The notes: a model not told the origin generated them from the letters alone. A stretch of 7,276 nt of DNA from Kocuria sp. (GCA_030453435.1 JAKDKI010000112.1:1-7276), one strand, 5' to 3'. Numbered from the stretch's first letter, positions 1-7,113 are shown. Made by a program: numbers and translations.

Positions 1-573
1 CGCGGCCCCGCACGCGCGGGCTGGCCGGCGGCCGGGCACGACGTCGCCGCGGGAGTTGATTTCGTCCCTCGCCTCGCGGAGCACTCGCCGGTCGAGCTCG
101 ACGGAGAGCGGGTCGTGCTGCTCGGGCACAGCGCCGGCGGACACTTGGCCACGTGGGCGGCGTCGCGATCGCAACTCGGGAAGGGTCAGGTCGGTGCGGA
201 GCCCATTGTGGAGCCGGTGGGGTGCGTGTCCATGGCGGGGGTGTACGACCTGGACAGTGCATTCCGCGAGGATGCGAATGACCGAGTGGGAACTCTCATG
301 GGTGGTGCCCCGGACGAGGAACCAGAAAGGTACGAGGAAGCCTCCCCCCGCGAGCTGTTGCCCATCGGTGTTCCCGTGATCGCATGTTCGGGTGGTGAGG
401 ACGAACTCATACCCGCGCACCAGGCCGAGGACTACGTTGCGGCCGCCAAGGACCAGGGGGACCCTGTAGAGCTCACTGTGGTGGACGACGCGGACCACAA
501 TGCGTGGACCGTGCTCGAGCACCCAGCGTGGGCGGAGGCTCGAGGGCACGTGCTGCGCCTGGCCGGTCTATGA
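1..573 (+). CDS. alpha/beta hydrolase, 5'-truncated by window edge
   Basis: The reading frame is open from base 1 to a TGA stop at 571-573, giving 190 visible residues; the true start lies upstream of the window. The visible part is the C-terminal two thirds or so of an alpha/beta hydrolase fold. The nucleophile elbow G-H-S-A-G-G puts the catalytic Ser at visible residue 44. The acid is probably Asp134 in GGEDELIP, the usual D-x-x-(V/I)-P site after a beta strand. The base is probably His166 in DDADHN. The region before the elbow (GWPAAGHDVAAGVDFV) resembles the W-P-x-x-x-x-D-V segment of small esterases of the BD-FAE, kynurenine-formamidase and S9-like groups. No signal peptide or membrane segment is visible, so a cytoplasmic enzyme is likely. 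The substrate cannot be told. The gene is convergent with the next one, and the two ends overlap by 6 bp. Confidence 0.85.
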   Translation, partial: RGPARAGWPAAGHDVAAGVDFVPRLAEHSPVELDGERVVLLGHSAGGHLATWAASRSQLGKGQVGAEPIVEPVGCVSMAGVYDLDSAFREDANDRVGTLMGGAPDEEPERYEEASPRELLPIGVPVIACSGGEDELIPAHQAEDYVAAAKDQGDPVELTVVDDADHNAWTVLEHPAWAEARGHVLRLAGL

Positions 574-1752
574 GTGCGGAGCCGCGAAATACGGTGACAC
601 CTGGCCGAGCCATTGAAGAGAAGGCTCGATCTGTGCCGTCCACAGGGGAACTCTGTGGCCCCCGGTCTGGGACGTATTAACAACCAGTCCCGTGGGATCT
701 TTCACCGTTTCCTTGAATTTCTCTACCGCTTTGATACCCGGGGTATCTTCACCACCGGTGAAGAACCAGATGTTTACATCGGGATTATTCTTTTCGACTA
801 CTTTGCCCAGGTCATACCCTGCGGGGTCTGCGGTCACCCATTCTTGACCTTTACTGTAATCCGGAGCGAAATAGCCGGCCATGTTAATGCTGTTTCCCCA
901 GATGTCCGGATGGCGCACGGTGAACATGGACGAGCACCAGCCACCCGCGCTGTAACCGAAGGTGGACCACGCCTGCGGATCCTGGGAAACCCGTAGGTTC
1001 TCGCGGACCCACGAGACGACGTCCCGGCTGACGAACGTTTCATACTTCCCGTGATTGCCATCCACGCATTCGGTGTCGTGATTACCGGGAAAGACATCAG
1101 GGATCACCACAATGGGCTCTCGCACGGCAGAGTCACGCACCGCAGCTTTAATATGCTGATCGAAATTCATGGATTTGCTGTACGTGTTCACGCTCCCGGG
1201 GAATCCTGTGAAGGCCGTGATTACAGGAAATGCACGATCTTTCTCGGTGAAGTACGACGGGGGTAACCACACAGTAACTTGCTGTGTGACGTGTGATTCC
1301 TTGCCCTTCAGCTCAAAATGCGCCCATTGCCCACCGGTTGCGGTGGGATCCACCTGAGCACCGATCTCCCTGCTGCCCCGCGGGTCCAGTTGGGTGCTGG
1401 TGAACGGCGCGTGGGGTAGCTCGGCCGCAGCCGCGTCGGATGGAACGGCGAGGCCGGCGGTTTGGGTGGCGACCGACCCGCCATCCCCTCCGGTGACCAG
1501 GTCACCCCAGTTGCCGTACCACTGGTTGTCGTTGTTGAGCTTGAGGAAGATAACCAACAGGGTCAGAACCGTGACCAGCAGGATCGACGTGAACTGGATG
1601 ATGTATCTGGACGCGCCGGGTTTCCGATACCGCGGTACGAGAAACACGGCCACGAAAAGTACAACCGCCGCTAATGTGACGGTGATCATGAAAACTGGCC
1701 AGCCTGTTAATTCAAAAAACTCATATCGTGACTCTTCTCTTGGATATTTCAT
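568..1752 (-). CDS. membrane-anchored extracytoplasmic esterase (alpha/beta hydrolase), divergent from lysX
   Basis: This encodes 394 residues from the ATG at 1752-1750 to a TAG stop at 570-568. Two hydrophobic helices lie at about residues 17-39 and 50-71. A Gly/Ala/Thr-rich linker follows (about 86-145), then a catalytic domain of the putative esterase/antigen-85-like type. The nucleophile is Ser268 in G-Y-S-A-G-G. The acid is probably Asp336 in FTGGEDTPG and the base His366 in TGGH. Cys229 (TECVDG) and Cys273 (GGWCSS) could form a disulfide, which suits a domain outside the membrane. The frame stays open upstream to a TTG at 1848, but that would run through the intergenic region into lysX and add a segment unlike the family. 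ATG 1752 has no good Shine-Dalgarno, and a Met at 1689 lies inside the first helix, so the start is moderately certain. GC content is clearly lower than in the neighbours. The substrate is unknown. Its position beside lysX suggests hydrolysis of aminoacyl-phosphatidylglycerol, by analogy with the hydrolases encoded next to aminoacyl-lipid synthases (AhyD of Enterococcus faecium); this is inference. A transferase acting on acylated glycans is another option. Confidence 0.87.
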   Translation of the reverse strand: MKYPREESRYEFFELTGWPVFMITVTLAAVVLFVAVFLVPRYRKPGASRYIIQFTSILLVTVLTLLVIFLKLNNDNQWYGNWGDLVTGGDGGSVATQTAGLAVPSDAAAAELPHAPFTSTQLDPRGSREIGAQVDPTATGGQWAHFELKGKESHVTQQVTVWLPPSYFTEKDRAFPVITAFTGFPGSVNTYSKSMNFDQHIKAAVRDSAVREPIVVIPDVFPGNHDTECVDGNHGKYETFVSRDVVSWVRENLRVSQDPQAWSTFGYSAGGWCSSMFTVRHPDIWGNSINMAGYFAPDYSKGQEWVTADPAGYDLGKVVEKNNPDVNIWFFTGGEDTPGIKAVEKFKETVKDPTGLVVNTSQTGGHRVPLWTAQIEPSLQWLGQVSPYFAAPHS

Positions 1753-1840
1753 ACCGTGGTCGGATGTCGCCCGATGCCCACAAGAAATACAAATAGAGTG
1801 TCGCCGATGCACACATAGTAATTCGAAGAGAGTCGATTGA
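1753..1840. promoter_or_regulatory. divergent intergenic region between esterase and lysX
   Basis: These 88 bp separate the start codons of two divergent genes, so promoters for both must lie here or extend into the coding ends. The region is AT-richer than the flanking coding DNA and has short A/T tracts at about 1782-1796 and 1815-1823. Weak -10-like hexamers can be picked on both strands (for example TACAAA at 1788 on plus, and TACTAT on minus from the 1815-1820 segment). None comes with a convincing -35 at normal spacing, so I assign no exact promoter. A weak purine run (GAAGAGAG, 1825-1832) precedes the lysX ATG and may act as its ribosome binding site. The region also holds the direct repeat listed separately. 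Confidence 0.6.
1765..1815. repeat. near-perfect direct repeat in the divergent promoter region
   Basis: TGTCGCCCGATGCCCACA (1765-1782) recurs as TGTCGCCGATGCACACA (1799-1815), with one deleted C and one C-to-A change. The two copies start 34 bp apart, about three helical turns, which would place them on the same face of the DNA. A weaker third unit, GTCGGATG, lies just to the left at about 1759-1766. The copies lie between the two divergent start codons, about 13 bp from the esterase start and 25 bp from the lysX start. Tandem direct repeats in such a place often bind OmpR/PhoP-type or other dimeric regulators. No regulator can be named from the sequence. Confidence 0.55.
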
Positions 1841-4800
1841 ATGACCAAAGAGTCAAACGGCAGGAATTTAACAGCTGACGCCCAGCTAACGGGGGATTCC
1901 GGTCACCGTGACTTTCTGCTGCCCACCCCGGCTCAAGAACGGGATGCGCGCATCCTCACGTGGGTGTTCGCCATGGCCACACTGCTGGGGCTCATCCTCA
2001 CTGTCATGCAATGGATGGCCGTCATTTCCCCGGTGCCGTACATGGTGCTGGGGGCGCTGAACCTGCCTGTCTCGCCGTCGTTGGCCTCGGTTGCACTGTT
2101 GGCTTTGGTCACCGGGGCCTTGATCCGTCGGAAGCGGATTGCGCTGACCATGGTCGCAGTACTGCAGATCTTGGGGGTCCTCGGATCCGCGCTGAACCTG
2201 TGGGCGACAGTTGCGATCGGACCTGAGGAGGCCTTGTCGGACCGCACCGCCATGGCCTTCTTCGCGGTGGACGTGACCGCGCTCGTGGTGGGCGTGGTCG
2301 TGTTGATGTTGGCCTGGTGGATGCGATCGGCCTTCCCCGGCCGCACCAGGGCCAGGAGCACAGTTTCGGCGATCATCACGCTCTCGGTGGGCGCTCTGAT
2401 CACGGTCGTATTGACCCACGTGATCCTGCTGATTGCCACGGAGTCGGCCAGTGATGACGGCCGGGTGTTGCTGGAAGCAATTAATCGGGGTCTGGGGATC
2501 TACACACCCAACCCGCAATTCAGATACCAAGTGCCTGATTGGCTGCCCGGACTGGTGTCGGTGCTGCTCGCGCTCACCGTGGTAACGGCGGTGTTCATGT
2601 TCTTGCGGTCCAGTTCCAAAGAGACCACGTGGACACCGGACCAGGAAGTCGCGTTGCGCACCCTGCTCGCCCAGTACGGGGGCCAGGATTCGCTGGAATA
2701 CTTCGCCACCCGGCGCGACAAGAACGCGGTGTTCTCCCCGGATGGTCGCGCGGCCATCACCTACCGGGTGGTGGGTCAGGTGTGTCTTGCCTCCGGCGAT
2801 CCCGTGGGGGACCGAGCAAGTTGGCCCGCGGCGGTCAAAACCTGGCTGAGTCGGGCCCGTTACTACGGCTGGACTCCGGCGGTGACCTCCGCCTCCGCTG
2901 AAGGCGCCCGCACGTTCGCGGCCGCCGGGTTGGGTGTTCTGGTGATGGGGGACGAGGCCATCCTTCACCCGGACCGTTTCTCACTGGCCAATTCATCCAT
3001 GACCAACGTGCGCCGCGCGGTTCGCCATGCACGGCAGAGAGGTCTGGAAGTGGAGGTCGTCCGTCACGACGCGCTGTCCGCGGAAGCCCTCGCAGAATTG
3101 GGCGTACTCGCTGATCAGTGGCGCGGGGACGAGCCGGACCGAGGCTTCTCCATGGCTTTGAATCGCTGGGGCGATCCCGCTGACGGGGGATGCACCGCGG
3201 GGGTGGCCCGTGACGAACACGGTCAGGTCAAGGGAATGTTGTCCTTCGTGCCATGGGGGCGGCGCGGTCTGTCCTTGGACGTGATGCGTCGCTCCCCGGA
3301 TGCCCCCAACGGCACCACGGAGCTGATGGTGTCCGAACTCATGTCCTACGGGGCCGCCCATGGAATTCGCGAGGTGTCCCTGAACTTTGCAATGCTCCGC
3401 GGTGTTTTCGCAGATGCCGAAGAGCTCGGTGCCGGGGTCATCACACGCTTCAACTCATCAGTGCTGGGGTTCTTGGATCGGTTCTTCCAGCTCGAGAGCC
3501 TCTACCGCTCCAACGCCAAGTACCTCCCCGAGTGGTCCCCGCGCTACGCGTGCTTCGACAGTGCGCTCTCTCTCCCGCGCATGGCCTCGACCACCGCGCA
3601 GGTCGAAGGGTTCCTGCCCTCACCTTTCGTGCGTCGCGCACCCGATCGTCACCTCGACGACGCCGCTCTGGCCGCCATTGCCGAGCTCGGTCACGAACCG
3701 CAGCTCACGCGTGAGCTCGCTCCGCGGCGCTCGCAGCAAACACGCCACCGCTTGCGTCATGCCCGGGCGCTTGCCGAAGCGGGGATCGCCCCGTATCCGG
3801 TCGGGCTGACACCTGCGGGGTCCGTGGCCCAACTGGTGACTGAGCGGGAGGCGGGCGGAGCGGCGTCGTCGTCCGTTCGTATGAGCGGGCGGATCCGCAG
3901 GCTTCGTGACCACGGTGGTGTGCTGTTCATGGACCTCACGGACGCGGGCCGGACCGTGCAGGTGCTGCTGGACCGCGAGCGCATGGACGAAACGTGGGAC
4001 GTGCTGGGCGCGAACTTGGACTCCGGTGACCTGGTGGTCGTGGACGGTCACTGGGGAGCGTCGCGCAACGGCACCGAATCCGTGATCGCGCGGCAGCTGA
4101 CCATGGCGTCCAAGGCGTTGCAACCGATTCCGTGGAACAGTTTCGAGGACCCGGAGGCGCGGCTGCGTAAGCGCTCGACCGATCTGCTGGTGCATCCCCG
4201 AAAGCTGGAACTGCTGAAACAGCGCTCGCTGACTCTGGAAACGGTGCGGGGCTTTCTCACCGGCCAGGGATTCCGCGAGGTCGAGACTCCGGTGCTCAAT
4301 ACGGTGCACGGAGGGGCGTCCGCCAGGCCGTTCAAGACGTTCATCAACGCGTACGGGATGGATCTGTCGCTGCGGATCGCGCCCGAGCTGTATTTGAAGC
4401 GGCTATTGGTCGCGGGGTCCGGGCCGATCTTCGAGATCTCCCGCAATTTTCGCAATGAGGGCGCGGATGCCACGCACAACCCGGAGTTCACCTCGCTCGA
4501 GGCCTACCTGCCCTACTCGGACTACACGGTCATGCGGGAGCTCACGGAGGGGCTCATCAAGCAGGTGGCCGTGGCGTTGCACGGATCCGCGGTCCTTCCG
4601 CTCAGGGATGTCCGCGACCCTCATGCGGCACCGGTGCTGACGGATGTGTCCGGTCCGTGGCCGGTGGTGACCGTGACCGAGGCCGTCAGCCGAGTGGTGG
4701 GGCGGGACGTGAATATCCACACGGATTTCGAGACCTTGCTGAGCATCGCCGCCGAGCACGATGTGGAGATCGGCCCCGGCATGGGGCCCGGTGCGGTGCT

Positions 4801-5203
4801 GGAGGAGCTGTACGGGGAGCTGGTGGAGCCGCAGACCATCGAGCCCACGTTCTACTGTGATTTCCCCCTGGAGACCTCGCCGCTGACCGCGCCCCACCGA
4901 ACGGAGGAAGGGCTCGTGGAACGCTGGGACCTGGTGGCCAACGGCATGGAGCTGGGCACCGCGTACTCGGAGATGACCGATCCCGTAGAACAGCGCGATC
5001 GTCTGACCGAACAGTCCCTCAAGGCTGCCGCCGGGGATGTTGAGGCCATGGAGGTGGACGAGGACTTCCTCTACGCACTGGAGACCGGCATGCCGCCGGC
5101 CGGTGGTTTCGGTATCGGTCTGGACCGACTCGTCATGCTCATGACGGACACCACCATCCGCGACGTCCTGTCCTTCCCATTCGTGCGGCCGCAGAAGAAT
5201 TAA
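1841..5203 (+). CDS. lysX: bifunctional lysylphosphatidylglycerol synthetase / lysine--tRNA ligase LysX
   Basis: This 1120-residue protein joins lysyl-tRNA formation to transfer of lysine onto phosphatidylglycerol, giving a positively charged membrane lipid that protects against cationic antimicrobials. Six hydrophobic helices lie at about residues 39-60, 78-95, 99-122, 136-161, 173-199 and 235-255. The MprF-type transferase domain (DUF2156, GNAT fold) spans about 262-590 and includes LDVMRR (479-484) and NAKYLPEWSPRY (558-569), matching conserved MprF motifs. A lysyl-tRNA synthetase follows: the anchor helix and PYPVG (about 632-655), an OB fold (about 678-760), motif 1 (EVETPVLNTVHGG, 813-825), motif 2 (FEISRNFRNEG, 864-874, then HNPEFTSLE) and motif 3 (GGFGIGLDRLVML, 1088-1100). 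All three class II motifs are intact. ELGTAYSE (1037-1044) replaces the GNGFSE of housekeeping LysRS, as I recall for actinobacterial LysX. Length is close to the roughly 1170 residues of the mycobacterial protein. The ATG follows a weak purine run and begins a polar cytoplasmic leader before the first helix. The gene is divergent from the esterase and is followed by a terminator-like stem-loop. Confidence 0.97.
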   Translation: MTKESNGRNLTADAQLTGDSGHRDFLLPTPAQERDARILTWVFAMATLLGLILTVMQWMAVISPVPYMVLGALNLPVSPSLASVALLALVTGALIRRKRIALTMVAVLQILGVLGSALNLWATVAIGPEEALSDRTAMAFFAVDVTALVVGVVVLMLAWWMRSAFPGRTRARSTVSAIITLSVGALITVVLTHVILLIATESASDDGRVLLEAINRGLGIYTPNPQFRYQVPDWLPGLVSVLLALTVVTAVFMFLRSSSKETTWTPDQEVALRTLLAQYGGQDSLEYFATRRDKNAVFSPDGRAAITYRVVGQVCLASGDPVGDRASWPAAVKTWLSRARYYGWTPAVTSASAEGARTFAAAGLGVLVMGDEAILHPDRFSLANSSMTNVRRAVRHARQRGLEVEVVRHDALSAEALAELGVLADQWRGDEPDRGFSMALNRWGDPADGGCTAGVARDEHGQVKGMLSFVPWGRRGLSLDVMRRSPDAPNGTTELMVSELMSYGAAHGIREVSLNFAMLRGVFADAEELGAGVITRFNSSVLGFLDRFFQLESLYRSNAKYLPEWSPRYACFDSALSLPRMASTTAQVEGFLPSPFVRRAPDRHLDDAALAAIAELGHEPQLTRELAPRRSQQTRHRLRHARALAEAGIAPYPVGLTPAGSVAQLVTEREAGGAASSSVRMSGRIRRLRDHGGVLFMDLTDAGRTVQVLLDRERMDETWDVLGANLDSGDLVVVDGHWGASRNGTESVIARQLTMASKALQPIPWNSFEDPEARLRKRSTDLLVHPRKLELLKQRSLTLETVRGFLTGQGFREVETPVLNTVHGGASARPFKTFINAYGMDLSLRIAPELYLKRLLVAGSGPIFEISRNFRNEGADATHNPEFTSLEAYLPYSDYTVMRELTEGLIKQVAVALHGSAVLPLRDVRDPHAAPVLTDVSGPWPVVTVTEAVSRVVGRDVNIHTDFETLLSIAAEHDVEIGPGMGPGAVLEELYGELVEPQTIEPTFYCDFPLETSPLTAPHRTEEGLVERWDLVANGMELGTAYSEMTDPVEQRDRLTEQSLKAAAGDVEAMEVDEDFLYALETGMPPAGGFGIGLDRLVMLMTDTTIRDVLSFPFVRPQKN

Positions 5204-5209
5204 AGCGTG

Positions 5210-5257
5210 GCGCGGAGCCGAGTGGAATGAACTCTCAGCTCCGTGCGTTGCTGTTTC
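5210..5257 (+). terminator. putative intrinsic terminator of lysX
   Basis: Six bases after the lysX stop, GCGCGGAGC (5210-5218) pairs with GCTCCGTGC (5238-5246) over nine positions with one G-U wobble. Inside the loop, GAGT (5220-5223) pairs with ACTC (5231-5234), leaving a small c/tca internal loop and a 7-base cap. The downstream GTTGCTGTTTCC is T-enriched but not a clean U tract, so termination may be partial or may need help. Placement right after the stop codon supports the call. Confidence 0.6.
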
Positions 5258-5277
5258 CTGGGAGAAAGCCGCCGTGC

Positions 5278-5303
5278 CGGGCGTCGTGTCGGACACAGGC
5301 CCG
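5278..5303. other. imperfect stem-loop in the lysX-MFS intergenic region
   Basis: CGGGC (5278-5282) pairs with GCCCG (5299-5303), and within it GTGT (5286-5289) pairs with ACAC (5293-5296) around a 3-base cap, with a gtc/ag internal loop between the stems. No T-tract follows. It may be a second termination or mRNA-stability structure behind lysX, or a chance pairing in GC-rich DNA. Confidence 0.35.
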
Positions 5304-5374
5304 CGCGCGACTTTCCCCGGCCGGGCGTGAAGTCCCGGAGTCGCCGGCGCATGGTGCCGACACGCTTCTTCTGC

Positions 5375-5405
5375 GGTGAACAAGGTTTGGGAAACACAGT
5401 TCACC
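5375..5405. promoter_or_regulatory. nested inverted repeat (putative operator) upstream of MFS gene
   Basis: GGTGAAC (5375-5381) is perfectly matched by GTTCACC (5399-5405). Centred inside it, GTTT (5385-5388) is matched by AAAC (5392-5395) around a GGG core, with 3-base spacers AAG and ACA. The outer arms extend by GC/GC across one bulged C at 5406. The whole 31-bp element is symmetric about 5390 and ends 34 bp before the transporter ATG. This is where operators for TetR- or MarR-type repressors of efflux genes usually sit. No such regulator gene lies in the window. An RNA hairpin in the leader is the alternative reading. Confidence 0.5.
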
Positions 5406-5439
5406 CGCCGGCCACGACAGAAAGACTTTCGACCACACC

Positions 5440-7059
5440 ATGGGCCGCCACTCCTCCTCTGATACACCCGCCCACGACAACCACGCTTCAGCTTCCTCCT
5501 CGCGCGACGGGGCTGCTTCCGCCTCGGCTTCCGGCTCTGCTGGTACCGCCGGCCAAGCATCTGAGGACCGCGCAGCTCGGGGCACCGACCAGCCGGACCC
5601 GCGCCGCTGGCGCATCCTGGCCGTCCTGCTCGTGGCAATCTTCATGTCTTTGGTGGGCGTGAGCATCCTCAACGTGGGCCTGCCCTCCATTCAGGAAGGC
5701 TTGGGCGCGAGTCAGTCCCAATTGCAGTGGGTTCTCTCCGGCTACGCATTGACCTTTGGCGTGGTGCTCGTGGCGGCCGGGCGTGCCGGAGACATCTTTG
5801 GGCGAGGGTTCATGTTCATCGCGGGCGTGGCGGTGTTCACCGTGGCGTCCGTGGCGGCGGGATTGGCCAGTGATGCCACCACCCTTACGGTGGCGCGCTT
5901 CGTGCAGGGCCTGGGGTCCGGGTTGCTCAACCCGCAGGGCATCGGCATGATCCAGCAGTACTTCCGCGGAGCCGAACGCGGTAAGGCCTACGGGATGTTC
6001 GGCAGCATGGTGGGAATCTCCGTGGGCGTGGGGCCGCTGTTGGGTGGCCTGCTCATCCAGATCGGTGGTGTGAGCGAGGGGTGGCGCTGGATCTTCCTGG
6101 TCAACGTTCCCGTGGGCATTCTGGCCCTGATCCTGGCGTTCATGTGGTTCCCCAAGCCCTTGTTCCAGCGCACGCGCGGGCAGAGTCTGGGGAGGACACT
6201 GCGGGAGCTGGACCCCGTGGGCGCCGTAATCCTGGGACTGGCCATCTTGGCGTTGCTGTTGCCGTTCATGGAGGCCCGCGCGGCAGCCTCCGCGTGGGTG
6301 TGGGCCCTGTTGCCCGTGGGTCTCGTCCTGCTGGGTGGCTGGGCAGTGTGGGAGAAGAAGCACAAGCAGAGCGGGCACAGTCCCATGGTGGATCTATCGA
6401 TCTTCCGCGTGCGTAGCTTCCTGCACGGGTCGGTCCTGATCGGTCTGTACTTCTTGGGCATCACCAGCATCTGGGTGCTCGTGGCCCAGTACATGCAGGA
6501 GGGGCTGGGTCACACCGCCTTGGCGAGCGGGATGATCGGACTACCCAATGCGGTGGCCAGTGCCGTGGCCTCCAACTGGGCCGGTCGGCATGTGCTGCGC
6601 CTGGGGCGCAAGGTCGTGGTCGCCGGTATGGCCAGCGTGCTGGTAGGTCTTTCACTCAGTGTCCTGGTCATCCAGCTGCGCGAACACGGGTTGGTCAGCG
6701 AATGGTGGCTGTTGGCCACCCTGGCGTTCGTGGGTCTGGGGCAGGGCGCTGTGGTCAGCCCCAACCAAACCCTCACACTGGCGGAGGTGCCCATGGAATA
6801 CGCCGGGAGTTCCGGGGGCATTATGCAGACGGGCCAGCGCATCGGTACCTCGATGGGTATCGCCATGATCACCGCGGTCGCGTTCAGCGTGTTGGCCCAC
6901 ACGGACTGGGGACAGGCCATCACCGCGGGCTTCGCCGCCACGGCGTTGGCGGTCATCGCGGCGCTGATCGTGGCCGTGGTGGACATGCGCTACCGCGCCC
7001 GGTCGAATGGGCAACGAACCAGCACCGGGCCGGCACCCGCCGCTCCGTCAACGGACTGA
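5440..7059 (+). CDS. MFS transporter, DHA2 (EmrB/QacA-like) family, 14 transmembrane helices
   Basis: This 539-residue protein is likely a proton-coupled efflux carrier in the cytoplasmic membrane; the substrate cannot be read from sequence. An unusual Ser/Ala-rich, probably disordered N-terminus covers about residues 1-52. About 14 hydrophobic helices follow, starting near residue 58 and ending near 516, the count expected for DHA2 rather than 12-helix DHA1. Motif A between helices 2 and 3 reads GRAGDIFGRG (114-123). The antiporter-type motif C reads GVGPLLGG (196-203) in helix 5. In helix 1 the usual L-D-x-T/S-I-V-N-V-A-L-P motif reads VGVSILNVGLP (72-82), so the conserved Asp is Gly73. The ATG at 5440 is the only reasonable start before helix 1, yet it lacks a clear Shine-Dalgarno. 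A nested inverted repeat lies just upstream. The response regulator gene follows after 54 bp on the same strand, so co-transcription is possible. Confidence 0.93.
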   Translation: MGRHSSSDTPAHDNHASASSSRDGAASASASGSAGTAGQASEDRAARGTDQPDPRRWRILAVLLVAIFMSLVGVSILNVGLPSIQEGLGASQSQLQWVLSGYALTFGVVLVAAGRAGDIFGRGFMFIAGVAVFTVASVAAGLASDATTLTVARFVQGLGSGLLNPQGIGMIQQYFRGAERGKAYGMFGSMVGISVGVGPLLGGLLIQIGGVSEGWRWIFLVNVPVGILALILAFMWFPKPLFQRTRGQSLGRTLRELDPVGAVILGLAILALLLPFMEARAAASAWVWALLPVGLVLLGGWAVWEKKHKQSGHSPMVDLSIFRVRSFLHGSVLIGLYFLGITSIWVLVAQYMQEGLGHTALASGMIGLPNAVASAVASNWAGRHVLRLGRKVVVAGMASVLVGLSLSVLVIQLREHGLVSEWWLLATLAFVGLGQGAVVSPNQTLTLAEVPMEYAGSSGGIMQTGQRIGTSMGIAMITAVAFSVLAHTDWGQAITAGFAATALAVIAALIVAVVDMRYRARSNGQRTSTGPAPAAPSTD

Positions 7060-7101
7060 CCGGCGTACCGTGGTGGCCAAGCGGCACGGATATGAACTGA
7101 C

Positions 7102-7107
7102 GAAGGA
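7102..7107 (+). promoter_or_regulatory. ribosome binding site of the response regulator gene
   Basis: GAAGGA lies 6 bases before the ATG at 7114. It is the clearest Shine-Dalgarno in the window and fixes the start. An earlier ATG at 7092 is followed at once by AAC and a TGA stop, so it is not a competing start. Confidence 0.75.
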
Positions 7108-7113
7108 ATTGAT

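Noticed and set aside
1753..1848. Upstream extension of the esterase to a TTG start at 1848, adding 32 residues
   Set aside because: It would overlap the lysX start and cover the whole divergent promoter region. The added residues are Cys/His-rich and unlike an anchor segment, and the ATG at 1752 sits well before the first helix.
1886..2968. 360-codon minus-strand open frame opposite the 5' part of lysX
   Set aside because: The translation is rich in Arg, His, Gln and Gly with no domain or hydrophobic pattern, as expected for the antisense of a GC-rich gene. The plus strand is clearly lysX.
4403..5638. 411-codon minus-strand open frame spanning the lysX end, the intergenic region and the MFS start
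   Set aside because: The translation is low-complexity and basic with no recognisable motif. It crosses two well-supported plus-strand genes.
5243..5662. 139-codon plus-strand frame in the lysX-MFS gap
   Set aside because: The Arg-rich product has no motif, there is no ribosome binding site, and it overlaps the start of the well-supported transporter in another frame.
5488..6378. 296-codon minus-strand frame opposite the MFS gene
   Set aside because: The product is His/Gln/Gly-rich and antisense to a membrane protein with clear MFS motifs; it is a shadow of codon bias.
7068..7089. CCGTG/CACGG inverted repeat between the transporter and the response regulator
   Set aside because: It has only 5 bp of stem around a 12-base loop with no T tract. 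It is likely chance in GC-rich DNA and is not a supported terminator.
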